NCBI GenBank assembly: GCA_013339765.2
Contig: CM023451.1
Coordinates: 147,880,763-147,944,762, forward strand
Origin: Haemaphysalis longicornis
Taxonomy: Eukaryota; Arthropoda; Arachnida; Ixodida; Ixodidae
Direction: 5' to 3'
DNA length: 64,000 nucleotides
The position numbers were made by a program, and so were the translations under genes. Below the pieces are notes generated by a model, which was not told the origin of the DNA, did not search any database, and saw only the letters and a program-made list of their open reading frames with translations. Below, in pieces: positions 1 through 12,300 of the stretch. Positions within the stretch are counted from its first letter, which is position 1; every line of letters begins with the position of its first letter.

Positions 1-246
1 GGCGTGGGGTGCACTGGATGATGGGGAGGGGGGGGGGGCTGTGGCAGGCCTGCGATTGAAGCTTTCTGTAGCTGTCCATGTGATGGCTGCACAAGTTGTT
101 TTCAAGCAGACCAGCGTGGTAGCCAGTGGCACGTGGTACACAGCCTTGGTGATTGGGTGCCAATGCTTCTCGGTTTCCCCCGCGCGCTGGGAGCAGTGAC
201 CGCTGAACGGGTGGAAACGGAAACGAGTTGTGGGGGGGCAGTGTCC

Positions 247-327
247 TCACTTTTCGCAGTGCCTGTAGAAGGTGACGCTGTAGTCCCAGAACAGCTCACC
301 AGCCTTGCTTTTCGGCAAGCCACAGGG
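247..327 (-). CDS. Myrf: MYRF exon 24, terminal exon with stop
   Basis: After CTGCTTACAG, phase 0 gives PCGLPKSKAGELFWDYSVTF then YRHCEK and a TGA at 249-247. The FWDYSVTFYRHC pattern fits the C-terminal strand of the MYRF tail. The overlapping minus-strand frame that runs on to 102 is out of phase with exon 23 and is not used. The 3' UTR continues to the left edge and beyond. Confidence 0.87.
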   Translation of the reverse strand, partial: PCGLPKSKAGELFWDYSVTFYRHCEK

Positions 328-3300
328 CTGTAAGCAGAACAGAAAAAAAAAACTTTGAGGAAGGCACAAAAACTTGCGAGCAGGTTGTTATTGCAAGTAT
401 CTACACTTGCTTTGCTTATGCATCCACACTCTAAATGGTACAAATTTTTATTTACAGTGTGTAAAAAAAGAAAACTTAGAAGTGCTGAGGTTCTACTAAA
501 AGCTTACCAAATTAGTAAATTACTAATGAGTAGTAGTAAGTAGCAAATGCATGAGTGGGTAGTGACTGTGTTAGGTAGAAAACTTTGGTGTTTAATGAGC
601 TGTAAAATTAGTTCCAAGCAATGCATCAGAAAGCTGCTTCGATTATTGCATTCACCTGGTTTCATAGTTTTGGAAAATATAAAGATTAGTTTTATGAACA
701 ACACTGTTTTGTCTATTGTTTGACCAAAAATGAATAATTATCTCTAATTATCTTGGGAACTAGTTGACCAAATGAAAAAATAATGGCATATTCGAAATCA
801 GTGAGAAAAAAGCAGCAAGACTGACAAGTTTCACAAAGTTCACTTGAAAATTAAAAGATGTTTTAAGACCAGTGCCCCCCCTCTTAAATTTAAGAACAAC
901 ATACCAGTTGATTCGAATGGTTGATTGGTTTTCATTAGTTGTCCGATATTAGCCACTTGATTGGCTGTTTTCCCAAGCCTTGGCGAAGCCCCCTTTGTGG
1001 GCGCGCTCTCATTAATGTACCGTATTTATTCGAATATAGGTCGACCTTTTTTTTCCGAAAATGTGCTTAAAAATTGAGGGTCGACCTATAATCGTGACCG
1101 AAGAACCTCGACCTATAGTCGTGATCAAAAATGGCGAGCGCACCGAGCGATCCGTTTCTCCGTCGCGCCCGGCGCTCCTCAATTTGAGGCGGCAGCGCGG
1201 AGCATCTAGAACAAAGACAGGCAAGAAAATAAAGGAAAAAATAACAAAACAATCAGCGTAAGAAAACCACCCACAGTCACTGCCGGCTATCGCGCATTAC
1301 CTGCGGCCGAACCGGACACGAGCGAGCTGACGTACTGGCTAGAGAGCCAGATTGGCTTGGCTTGGTGTCTTCGGAGCCGCGGTAGCGGCTAGCGCGAGGT
1401 GGGGCCCCGGGGGTAATAAGGTCCCTGAAATTTTAGGGACCTTAGGGGGTAAAGGTGACTTTCGCCACCTAGTGTAGCCACCTCGTGAACGGAACGGCGT
1501 TGCCTGCTTCGCTCGCTGTCTCTACTATCTCCCGTTCTCCGTTTCATGTGCTTTCTTTGTGTTTGCTTCGTTGTGATTTCCGCACACAACGTTTTAAATG
1601 CAGAGCATTTCAGTAACTCACGATGTCACCCGCGTTGGCGTCCGCAGTCCGCATCGCTCCCCCTACACTATATAAAAAAATAATACTTACCGGCGCCAGG
1701 TTTCGAACCAACGACTCTGCGGGCGGAACGCAAGGTACATGATACTCTACCCACTGCACCACAAAGCCGACACAGAATGGAAGGTTATGAACACGACTTA
1801 TATCCTTGACTCATTCAACCGTAGGCCACAGGTGCGCCCTCTCCCCCGCGTCCTCCTCGCCTGCTCTCCGCTCGCAACGCCCTCTCTCGCCGCGTTCGGT
1901 TCAGGCGCACAACAGGTGGGGACGTGCGCAACACCCTCTCTCGCCGCGTTGGGTTCGCGCTGATCAACAGTCGGTTCGCGCGCAAGAACAGGTGGGGGCG
2001 CTCGCATCGCGCTCTCTCGCCGCGGTCGGTTCGCGCTTAAACCACGTATGTCGTTCGCGCGTGCTCCGGTCGCTAACATCTGTGGCGTGATCGTGACGTC
2101 AACATCACGCGTTCGTGTGGTGGCGCGATTTTGGCGCTATAACACTCTCCCGCGAGGGGCATTGGATTGGATTTGATTGGATTGGCTTGGATTGGTTTGG
2201 ATTAAAGTGGATTGTGTTGCGTCATAGCCGCGCCACGTTGCGTCATAGCCGCTCCACGTTGCGTCATAGCCGCGGCAGGGGGTTCACGGCACGTTTCACC
2301 AGCGACTTCATTGACAACGTCTACGCTCGAAGACAACAATTACAACAACAACCAATACGTAATCCATACGACTTGCAGGCAGCGCCCCCCGCGGAAATGC
2401 TCTGCATTTGATCGTGCCCCTCGCGAGGGGGATGTTTTTTTCTCGTGCGCATTTCGCGATGTCACGTCGGACTTTAAGCGGCGGGTGATCCTGTTTGCTG
2501 AGAACTTGAACAACTGCGCCGCTCAGCGAGAGTTAGTCGTTAATGAAAAGCTGATGAGGGGATGGCGGAAACAGCGGGACGAACTTTTTACTTGTAGGGG
2601 ACTGCGTCGTGCGTTTCGTGGTGGGAGGCACGATGCTCTCGTGAAAAAACTCCGGCTGCACGTGGAAGAGGAGCGTGCGAAAGGACACCCAGTGTCCTGT
2701 GAAGATATTCAGACCAAAGCTCAACAGTTAGCGCTGCGAGGCGGGATTGGCCGTTCAGCCTTCAAAGCCAGTCGGGGGCGGGGGTGGGTAATGAACTGCG
2801 GCGCATGCGGCACAAGTTCCGACGACGACGCAGTGTGTGGCTCCGACCAGTGAGGTGACCACGTTGTAAATAAATGGGAGGTTTTAAAAAGTTTCCCTCA
2901 GTTTTTTCTTAAAAGTATGGGTCGACCTATAATCGAATATATTATTTTTTTTTTCGGCGACTTCAATTTTTAGGGGGTCGACCTATATTCGTGCTCGACC
3001 TATTTTCGAATAAATACGGTATGCATGTGTAGACTGGGGTGAAGTGCTATGAAAGAATTAACACTACAGATGGTACCTGTATTTTCCGAAATGCCACCAG
3101 AGTGTTACCGCAAGATGCTTGAATTTTTTTCCTACTATAACAGTGCATTTGCGCAGTCTTTACTTGACAAGATTCCTTTTAGTGTTACCGTGGCCCTGTT
3201 GCTTTTTATAAGTCAATGCTCAATGGGGTAGCACTCAATGCTCAATTGTTCAATTGGGGTAACGGCCGAGTGTGGCCCTTGCTTACCTGTTCAAAGTGCT

Positions 3301-6300
3301 CTCCCTGCTTGAGAATCCTGAAGTTGTAGCTGCTCTGCAGGAACAGTCCGATGGGCAGTCTCCACCATGGAGCAGCTTCCTGCAGACGGAAGCACAACAA
3401 ACGGTTGTACCCCTACCTGTTTCGGCTGTTGGTGCATTACCACCTTGTTCTTGAGTTACAATGTGTCACATTTACACATGCAAGTCACCCGAACAACTTT
3501 CAGCCACTTACACAAAATGTACAGCAATGTCTCTAAGAATCATGGAATGGAGAAGGATGACAAAACATGATGGCAAGAATGTCAACATCAAGTGTCGTTC
3601 ATAAGTAAGGTGATGCTCTTATTTTTTAAAGACGATAGTCTTTCTTGGGCTACTTAAATGCAGAAATTTTGGTCTGTCTGTCTGTCTGCGACGATTCAGC
3701 CACCTGGCCAAAGTGAAACTGAGTCTGCGCAATAGTCATACCCACAGTCTCATCTAAACGTCTAAGTCCAGTGTTAATGTTCATACTTATCAACATTGTT
3801 GAACAAGAACAACATTATGCAAATGTGAGGCAGAAAATTAATTCATAAGTGATATTTGCAGTGTTCATGGATGCTTGGTTTTTGCCATGTCAAATGAAAT
3901 ACTACAACTGCAGAAAATTGTCGCCTGCTGTTGCCCGCGCCACTATAGCTCCTGGCGGAATCAAACGGCAACAGTAACGAAAAGTTCCACGTGCATTCCA
4001 CATTCCACTTGGAATGCACATGGAGCAGGGCAACGTGGTTCTATAAACATTGTAGGGTGCCTTGAATCACACGCGTCTCCACCGTGTGGCAGCGCTGGCA
4101 TTGAGGCACTGGCCTGGAGCAGCAGAACGCGGTAAATCTTGGGAGGAATGAGATGGGAGAGGAACAGCACGAGAGGTGAGCGGGAAAGAGAAGGGAGGCA
4201 TTTACTTGGCAGGGGTGCCAGTTGACTATAGTCTTTCGTCGACATTCGCAACAAAAGGAGCGGATACGCGGCCATTTTTTGCTTCCTTTTTTTTTTTTTT
4301 TTTTTTTTCTCTTTCCCCATCGGTGCTCACCTCAGACCAGTGGTTCCTGCCCTGGGCTGAGGAGGAAGCCATTGGGCGGGCATCCAGTCCAGGCAGGGGA
4401 GCCGGGCATGCCAGCTGCTTCTCTGGGGGGCTGCAGCTGGTCATCTTGTGGGGGCCCAAGAGGCTGCACAAAAATGTAGGCACGTTGGATCAGCTGAGCG
4501 CAGATCAGAGACTTATTCTGCTTTTGACTGACCTCATTCTTCCTCTCCCTTTAAGAAAAAAAATCACCTATCCTCACAAACAATGCCATGTTGCCTGCTG
4601 AACAATAGTGCGAGATGCAGATGGAGGAAGGAAAGGGTTACCCGGTCTCTTTTTCTGTTAACATGGACCATGATCGTTCTTACAAGTGCACCACTAATAG
4701 CTTTGCTGCAAAAACAATTTATCGCAATGAATCATGTTATGAAAATAAAAACAACCTAATCAGTATTTTGACTTTGACCAAGCAAGCAAGAGTAGAGGCA
4801 AGTTGCTGTGCTAAACCATCTGAAAGTCTCCCATGTAGTGCACGACATCTGTGCTGCATCATACAAGCCACGTCATCATCCGAACTAAAATCGGACAAAT
4901 CCACATCATTGCTGGAGTTATCACTGCTGCTGGGGTAACAAAAATCAGCAGCAGCAGCAGCCAATGTCTCTGAAAGGCTCAGTACAATCGCCTATATGTA
5001 CTGTGTGTATACTTTTCGTGCATTTCTTTCTGTTTATTCGGCCAATAAACCCAATAATTGTACCTTTCACAAAACTGCTGTTATGTGTTTGAAAGAGCAA
5101 TCTATAAGCAACAATTTCATGCATAGCAATGCTAAATGTGTCGAGTAGCTCAGGAGAAAAAAAACTTGTGGAAGCACTCAAAATCGGCCATTTTTTCTTG
5201 GTGAAGAAAGAGTTAAAAAGTTGTCTACTGTATGTAAGTAGACTTAAGAAGAACATAAGTGTCATTTTTGCAACTTATTCACGGCTGCAACTCAAGAAGC
5301 TCAGTGTGGCTTATAGACCGGGTGGGAGGGGTGAAGTGGGCAGTGAATGCCACTAGTGTGCAACTGGGTGCACTAAAGAGGATGAACATTTTGCAGGGTC
5401 TAGCAAAACAGCCATCTCACTTCAGGGGTAACTTGCTAACCTCACCGCATCATTTGCTGACATTAAGGGTGCTCCAATTATGGCAACTTGGAACCATAAT
5501 TTTAGCACGAAAATGTTACCTGTGGGGCCCGATGCTATGCCACAACCTGCGCTAGTTGCACGAGTGCTCCAGTGCAAGAGCGCACACCCACCTGAACTGT
5601 AGCGTGACATACTGCAGGGGCATGTAACGCGACAGAGGCACCAGGTAGCTGAAGGTGGGGCCCGTGCCCAGGACGCACTGCAGGGTGTTGCAGTACTCGT
5701 GGCCAAGGGTCACGTTCAGCTCCAGCAGCCGCAGGGACTGCACCACCGAGTGGGCGCCTGCAGCGGAGGCAAGGCACATGGTTCGCACAGTGAGAACAGT
5801 CACGGCAGTAGCTGTCAGTGCACAAGCACACTTATAGGGGGCATTTACAAGCACAGTGTAGCTTAAGGGGGCACACTGGTCTTAAACCAGAAATGTTTAT
5901 TTTTACAGATATGATGATGAAAATTGGAGTACTGTGCACAAATCAAGGAGCGCAATAAGACGAGCAGTATCATTCTATCTGGCCTGTAGCAGAAGTCGCG
6001 ACCGTTAGAAGTTTGGGCTTCGGAGGTGGGAACCAGAAAAACAGGTTTGGCCTTCCAAGCCCAAACTTCAAACGGTCGTAACTTCTGCTACAGGCCAGAT
6101 AGAATGATACTGTTAGTCTTATTGCGCTCCTTGATTTGTGCACAGTTCACTGGTGCCTTGTGCAGCTGCACCACTCCAGCAGTTTTTTTTACAAAAGCTG
6201 TCAAAAAATTTAATATAAAAATCAATATGAAACTGAATGCAGTCGTTTTACACAAAAACAAATTTCATATCTACTATCAGAATGAAAACCTACATCTGTT

Positions 6301-9300
6301 CTCCAATTTTTATCACCATAACTAAAAATAAAATTTTTGATCAAAGACCCATGTGCCCCCTTAATCCTTTGCGGTCCAGCCTTAAAATATGTTTTTAACC
6401 AAAAAAATGTGCAAGAAATATATAAAACTTTGCGCTACAGTTGTGGGCTACAGTGACATACTTGTATGTGGGCACGAGTGCCGTAATATGGGCCAGCAAT
6501 ACAAGCTTGGTTATCAGTGTTCATCAGCATTAGCATTCGAGCAATATGACCAAGCAGGACTAGAAACCCCACTACAATTGCCCAGTCAATTTCCTTTACT
6601 CTGGCTTAGGTCGGAGGCTGCCAATCATGCAAACAAGATTCCGTGATGTCAAAGATAAATCACCAAAAAGTGGCTGGAGAGTGGGCACTGCTGCATATCT
6701 TGATTATTAACCCCCCTTATTTGTTTAAAGTTTGCAATAAAATTGCCACCATTGTTATCGGGAAAAAATCCCGGGCCACCTCCACTAGTGAAACCAGGGG
6801 AGGGGCAAAGCATGTTGTGTATAAGTGTATTCTTGGCGCCTTGGTGTTTTTGCCAACGGAGATGAAACCATTGGGGGTAGAGGTATACAGCTTCACTGTA
6901 AAAGTCACTTTGAAGCACGAAGCTCTCTAGCGCAAGGCGTAAACAAGTCTCCCGGTGTTTTTTTAGTACACATTACGAATCGTTCCAGCGCGAGGCGTAA
7001 ACGAGTCTCCTGGTGTTTTTTTAGTACGCGTTATGTTCTAGCACGAGGCGTAAACAACTTTCCCGGTGTTTTAGTACCGTGACTACCGTAAAATTCCGAG
7101 CAAGCGCCCCCACCTGTGCAAGCGCCCCCCCACCACTTCAGTGCTAATTTCAAATTTCCGCGCCATTCCGGGAAAGCGCCCCTCCCTCCCTCCACGCAGT
7201 TATCACGCACCACGAACAGGCAACACTGGCTTGCTGGAGCCAGTCTAAGAATCCCATCCAATCTGCTTCAACCAACGCTACACGCCATTTGTTTCTTTGT
7301 TTTGGCGGTGGTTGGTCATGCATTCCTACACAGTTGCAAAGAAAATCGAGGTGATCCGATGGCACCGTGAGCACGGGAAAAACGTGCACCAGACCTCTCG
7401 ACAGTTCAAGCTCGACCGAAAGCGCATACGTGATTAGGTGAAGAATTTCGACAATCTCCTGCAGCAAAACTTCGGAAAAGCAAAACTTCGATGGAAGCTA
7501 AGCAACGGCGCCCCAGTGTTCAGCGAGTACGTGGACGATATGCTGTTCGAGTTCTTAGAGCGCGAAAGAGGCGCGGGACGCGCCGTTAGCAACCGGCTGC
7601 TGTCTGAAGAGGCTGTGAAAATAGCAAACAGCATGCAGTTAGGTAACTTTGTAGCTTCCAGCCACTACATAAGCAGGTTTGGAAGCAGCGGTTCGGCGTT
7701 GCAATGTGCCACGCCATGAACGAGAGCCAGAGGACGCCCGAGGAATCTGCAGAGGCATTAAGCGCCTTCCGGACTTCCGCGAACTTCCTGCAATGGCGAA
7801 ATGTTGTCAAAAGGCAACTTTAAGAAGCCGTCGCAGCAGCAGATCCTTGTGGCGCGCTGCTTCAAGGGGTGCGGCATTGCAAACGCAATCGATGGCTCCG
7901 AGGACGGCGACCTGCACGGCGGGCTGGCAGATGTCAGAGCCGTGGTGCCAGAAGACCGGGGCGTACTGGAAGACGAGTGCGCTGAACTGTTTTTGGCTAC
8001 AGACTCTGAGGAGCCTTTCGATGGTTTCGAAAGTGACGAACAGCAGTAAGATCAAGCCGTGGCACCCGAAGACTGAGGCAGCAGAGTGCTGCAAACTTTT
8101 TTTTTTGCTGCTACGTTTTCCAATGGTTTCCAAAGTAACTAACAGTAACATCTTTTGCGTAATAAAGTTCATCTTCCTAATGAAAGTTTAAAACCACGCG
8201 CACTGCGTTTTTTTTTTTCCGTAAAAACAATTGTCGCCGCTATCTTGAATTTTGGTGCCGTTCCGGTATAGCGCCCCCCCTTCACTTTGCCGGTAATTCC
8301 GCCTTGCTGAGGGGGGGCGCTTGCTCGGAATTTTACGGTACATTGGACGATGATTACGACGAAGAAGGACAATGACAGGAGACACCAACAGCCCTAGCCC
8401 CTAAGGGGCTTCGCCCCTAAAAGCAGTCCTTGTAATGAAGCAAAGCTCGAATGGGCGCCAAAACAACAGAAAGCGCTGCTGCTGCCATTACTGCCTCAAG
8501 TTCCAGCTCGTCGAGTAGCTGTGAATCCGTCCCGGATAAACACAAGTATTTTGTCTTCATGGCCCTTACACTGTCTTCATAAACAAGAGCCACAAGGAGC
8601 CAGAAGGACACGAGAGAGAAGAGAGACTAAACAGTGGAGCGTGACCGGGATGTGCGGCGGTCTGGCAACCGGACCCGTGCCGTGCCCCATGAGGTCCTCC
8701 ACCAGCACAACCTCCAAGACATCTTCCCCACAAGTGAGTCGTGTTGCCGGGCAACAGTGAAAAACAGCGGCCCCCAAGAGAGCTGCGTTCGCCACAACGG
8801 TGACGGTAATTAGGAGCGCGCTGCACTGCCACGGCATCGACCCACTACGTGGACATTTCAATACTGCCACGGACCGGTGCCGGTAGTATCCCCGTACTGC
8901 GTCCTTTACTTTAATTCCCGGACCGTGACTTTTTCTTGTTTGTTTGAACCCGTTTTGGTTTTCTATACTGCTTTTGCGATAGTCTCTCTATCATTCGCCA
9001 TTTTTTATTAGTTTCGCTTTGCTCTTTACTACAATGCCTGTATATTGTTTGGGTCTCGAGTGTTATAAAAAATAGTCTCGTTCATAAAACTTATTCTTCT
9101 AGTTATTATTGTCCCCCGAACCTGACACATACCCTTGCCATTGTGCATGGCCTTGGAGCGCCGGTGGGTGGAGGCGAGAGCGTCGATGCTGTCGGCGCCA
9201 TTGTCGGTGTGCTCGGCACGCTTCACCTCGGCGTCCTGCACGCGATCGGTCTCCACGATGGTGGCCAGGGAGCCCAGCTCGAGGGACGGCTGCGTTGGGG

Positions 9301-12300
9301 GGATGAGGGCGGTGGGCGCCACCCCTCCTCTCCCCCACTGGGCACTGTTGTCCTGCACGTCCACAAACACCCGCCCGCCGTTGCCTGCGGCCAGGTGGTC
9401 AAGCAGGGGCGGCTCATCCAGCGGCTGCCTCGCCTTGGACAGGTCTGGAGAGTCCGACACGCTGTTGTTGTTGGACTTGTCTGCGAGCAAGGAAAGTTGC
9501 CAACAGAAATTTTGATGGGCAGGGAAGGTGCCTCGTCATGCAGTCATGCCGTTGCAACAAAACATGTACGTGTAACAACCGGGTGAAAATTCAGCCTTGT
9601 GAACCGATTTTTGGCAGACAGGAAACGCACATTATCTCAAAATTGCTCGGAGTGGGCCCTGCACCTGCATTTTGATGAGATTGCAAACGTGTTCTCCTTC
9701 ACTACACTCCTCCAATGAGCAGGTCCTTCGCCATCTTTTAAAGGGGCCATGAAGGCAAAATGCATCATTGAAAGAATTAGCTTTGGTAACTTTCTTGTAG
9801 GGACCGGTCACTGCTCAGGTAGGGGGCGCAACAAATAAGTACACCCAACGCTGCCCGCGTAAGCTTGAGCAAACTCTGGGTCGGTGACATATGTTAGAGA
9901 CCTCTTGGTTGCTTATTGATGGACTTCGGTGTTTGAAATGGACATTCAAAATGGTTCCTTGCCACTGATGCCACTGAAGTTTTATGAGCTGTACAATTAG
10001 TTCAATTAAGTGAAGCATCAAAAAAACCGATTCTCTTATTGCACTTACCAGGGTTTTTAGTACTGCAAAATACAAAGTTTACATTTTTATGACTAACATT
10101 GTTTTGTCTATTGTGGCTCCAAAAATGGCTGAAAACTATCTTGGGAACTAAGTGACTGACGCCATATTTGCCATATTTGAAATCAGTGAAAAAAAAAGCA
10201 GCAAGGCTGTTAAGTTTCACAGAGCTTACTTCAAAATTAAAGCAGCTGTTTTAAGAGCAGTGTCCCCCGTTAATGAACCAAACTTGTTCTGCCTACAATT
10301 ACAAGAGCACTAAAAGTCACCGCTAAGATGAGACCGCAATGGAGAAGCACCCCAATGAGCTGGCCCCACTGCATCCACTAAAACATAGCTGGTTCCCCAA
10401 GGCTGGCACAGCAATATACTCGAAGAGGGAATCTTCTTCGAACACAGGTGTGGCCAGACTTACCTGCCGACTTGGAGGCCTGGGCAGGGGCAGCTGGAGG
10501 GCCCACCCGTTGAGCATTACTGTCTTGAGATTCGGGAGTGGAAGGGACGCAGCAGTGGGCACGGCACGAGCCGAGCACTCCATCCAGGCAATCCGGGGGC
10601 GTTCCCACTATCTGCAGTGGAGAGTCAGCACCAGCCAGAGTTATCCCTCCTCCCTTACGGGCTTCCCAATCTACATACATGATGTACCAATGCCATACAC
10701 GTTTACCTTCATTACAGTGGGTTGATGGCACATCGATGTGCCTTGTGTGCCCTTAGGCTTAGCAGGGAGCAAAAATGAAGGAGTGTGGTAGTGCACATGC
10801 TTGAGCACATCAATGGCCCATAAACACCCTTTAGGAAGTGGGTGAAGGCTGTGGTTCTCAGGCAATGCCATTGTAAAGAATTGCAAACGATGCACAATGC
10901 CTGCATAATGGCATAATGATGAAGCACCTTTGGGCAAAATTTGCACATTACTCACAAGCGCCTAAGGTTCTTCAATCGATCAGGACTAGACAATTATTGA
11001 ATAGGTTTTTTTACATCCAAAGCAAAGCGGAGTAAAAAAACAATGTTTACTCATGCCAATTTTTATTGACCAATAAAACGCAGACGCAAGCTGTCATATA
11101 TGCGACACAGACTGCACTGCTTGCTTGGAGATGGTTGCTATCTCTGAAAAACCTACGTGACTTGCATGGGCCTATTATCAGGTTGCCTTTCAATATTCCA
11201 CAATGCTTTATTTTAATTTTGAATTATGACCAAACATTTTTCCATACAGACAAGGTATTTCTTTGCATCAGCGATGTTCCACTGCACTCGTTTTTCTGCC
11301 CTTTCCTTTTTCAAATAGTAAGATTCTGGCCGATACTGGAAGCACCATAAATATTTAGTGGAGAGAGAGAAGGGAGGCAGTTGGTGGCTTTTCTTAATGT
11401 ATGAAGGTGCGACGTGCAACAACTGTGTTGTGGGAGCATAAGTAGGAGGATCCAAGATGTGCACTTGTCTCGCTTTCGCTCATCTTCAGCCCTACTGCTG
11501 TGGTTCACGCCTATGGTATCACAGCTTCATCTTGGGGAACAGCGCGAACTAACAGGGACACAAAAAGAAAGAAGTGGACAGGACTAGGACAGCGCTAGTC
11601 CTGTCCACTTCTTTCTTTTTGTGTCCCTGTTAGTTCGCGCTGTTCCCCAAGATGCAAGTACACCAACTCGCCCAACTCCTTACCCTGTCACAGCTTCAAC
11701 CAGGTTTACAACAAAATCCTATTTTATGTGTGTCTGGTTATGAGTGAAAGAAGGAATGAAGAGAAATCATACTATCTGTTGCACACTTATTTGAAATTGG
11801 CCTTGGCACCTGTCCTGCAACTTCAGCTTCCAGTTCAAAAGCACTCAGGTAGCGCATTTCAGGCATCGCTGAAGCATCATGCATTTCCTTCAGCAGGCTG
11901 CAGAGACTTTTACATCCTTTTAGAGTGAAAGCACTAATACTCCAGGTACAAACTCAGACAATGCCTTGTTGCTCATAGTGGCAATCAGCGCTGCAAGCTG
12001 AGCAGAGGTCAAGCCAGCGCTTTGTGCAGTGAAACCATCCAATCGCTCATTCATTGCAAAGTTAGGGGTGCAGAAAGGGGGATGGAGAAACAGTAAGGGC
12101 ACATGCCATCAGAAAATGATACAAGAGGCACTGGTTGCAACAGAGTTCACTGTGCGTCTGCATACAATGATGACTGCACCAAGCAGCATTTCCGTTTGTC
12201 TTGCAGTGCAACGGTATGTGCATTCCCAGCATGCTGTAGATGTGAAAAGCCGCTTGAAAAACTTAGTTTGACCACATTCAATAACGGCAAAAATGTATTC

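Larger units (their letters stand above)
1020..3019. mobile_element. Pogo/Tigger-like DNA transposon, 2.0 kb, degenerate
   Basis: Terminal inverted repeats CCGTATTTATTCGAATA and its complement (TTCGAATAAATACGG) are flanked by TA on both sides, as in Tc1/mariner-pogo insertions. Near 2540-2790 on the plus strand is a CENP-B/pogo-type helix-turn-helix remnant (WRKQRDELFTCRG, HDALVKKLRLHVEEERAKGH, EDIQTKAQQLALRGG, FKASRGRGWVMN). No DDE catalytic region is visible, so the element is not self-mobile. A second element (1596-2409) lies inside it. Confidence 0.8.

Noticed and set aside
102..443. Longer minus-strand frame overlapping the last MYRF exon
   Set aside because: It would follow exon 22 directly in phase but reads unconserved Ser/Thr-rich sequence. 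Exon 23 at 4331-4463 fits by phase and splice sites and gives the FWDYSVTFYRHC ending instead.
2212..2853. 213-codon plus-strand frame as a host gene
   Set aside because: It lies entirely inside a TA-flanked inverted-repeat element, crosses the boundary of a nested insertion, and its C-terminal part is a pogo-type HTH remnant.
9099..9338. Arg-rich minus frame as a separate gene
   Set aside because: It is a shadow frame of MYRF exon 21, whose own frame has correct phase and splice sites.
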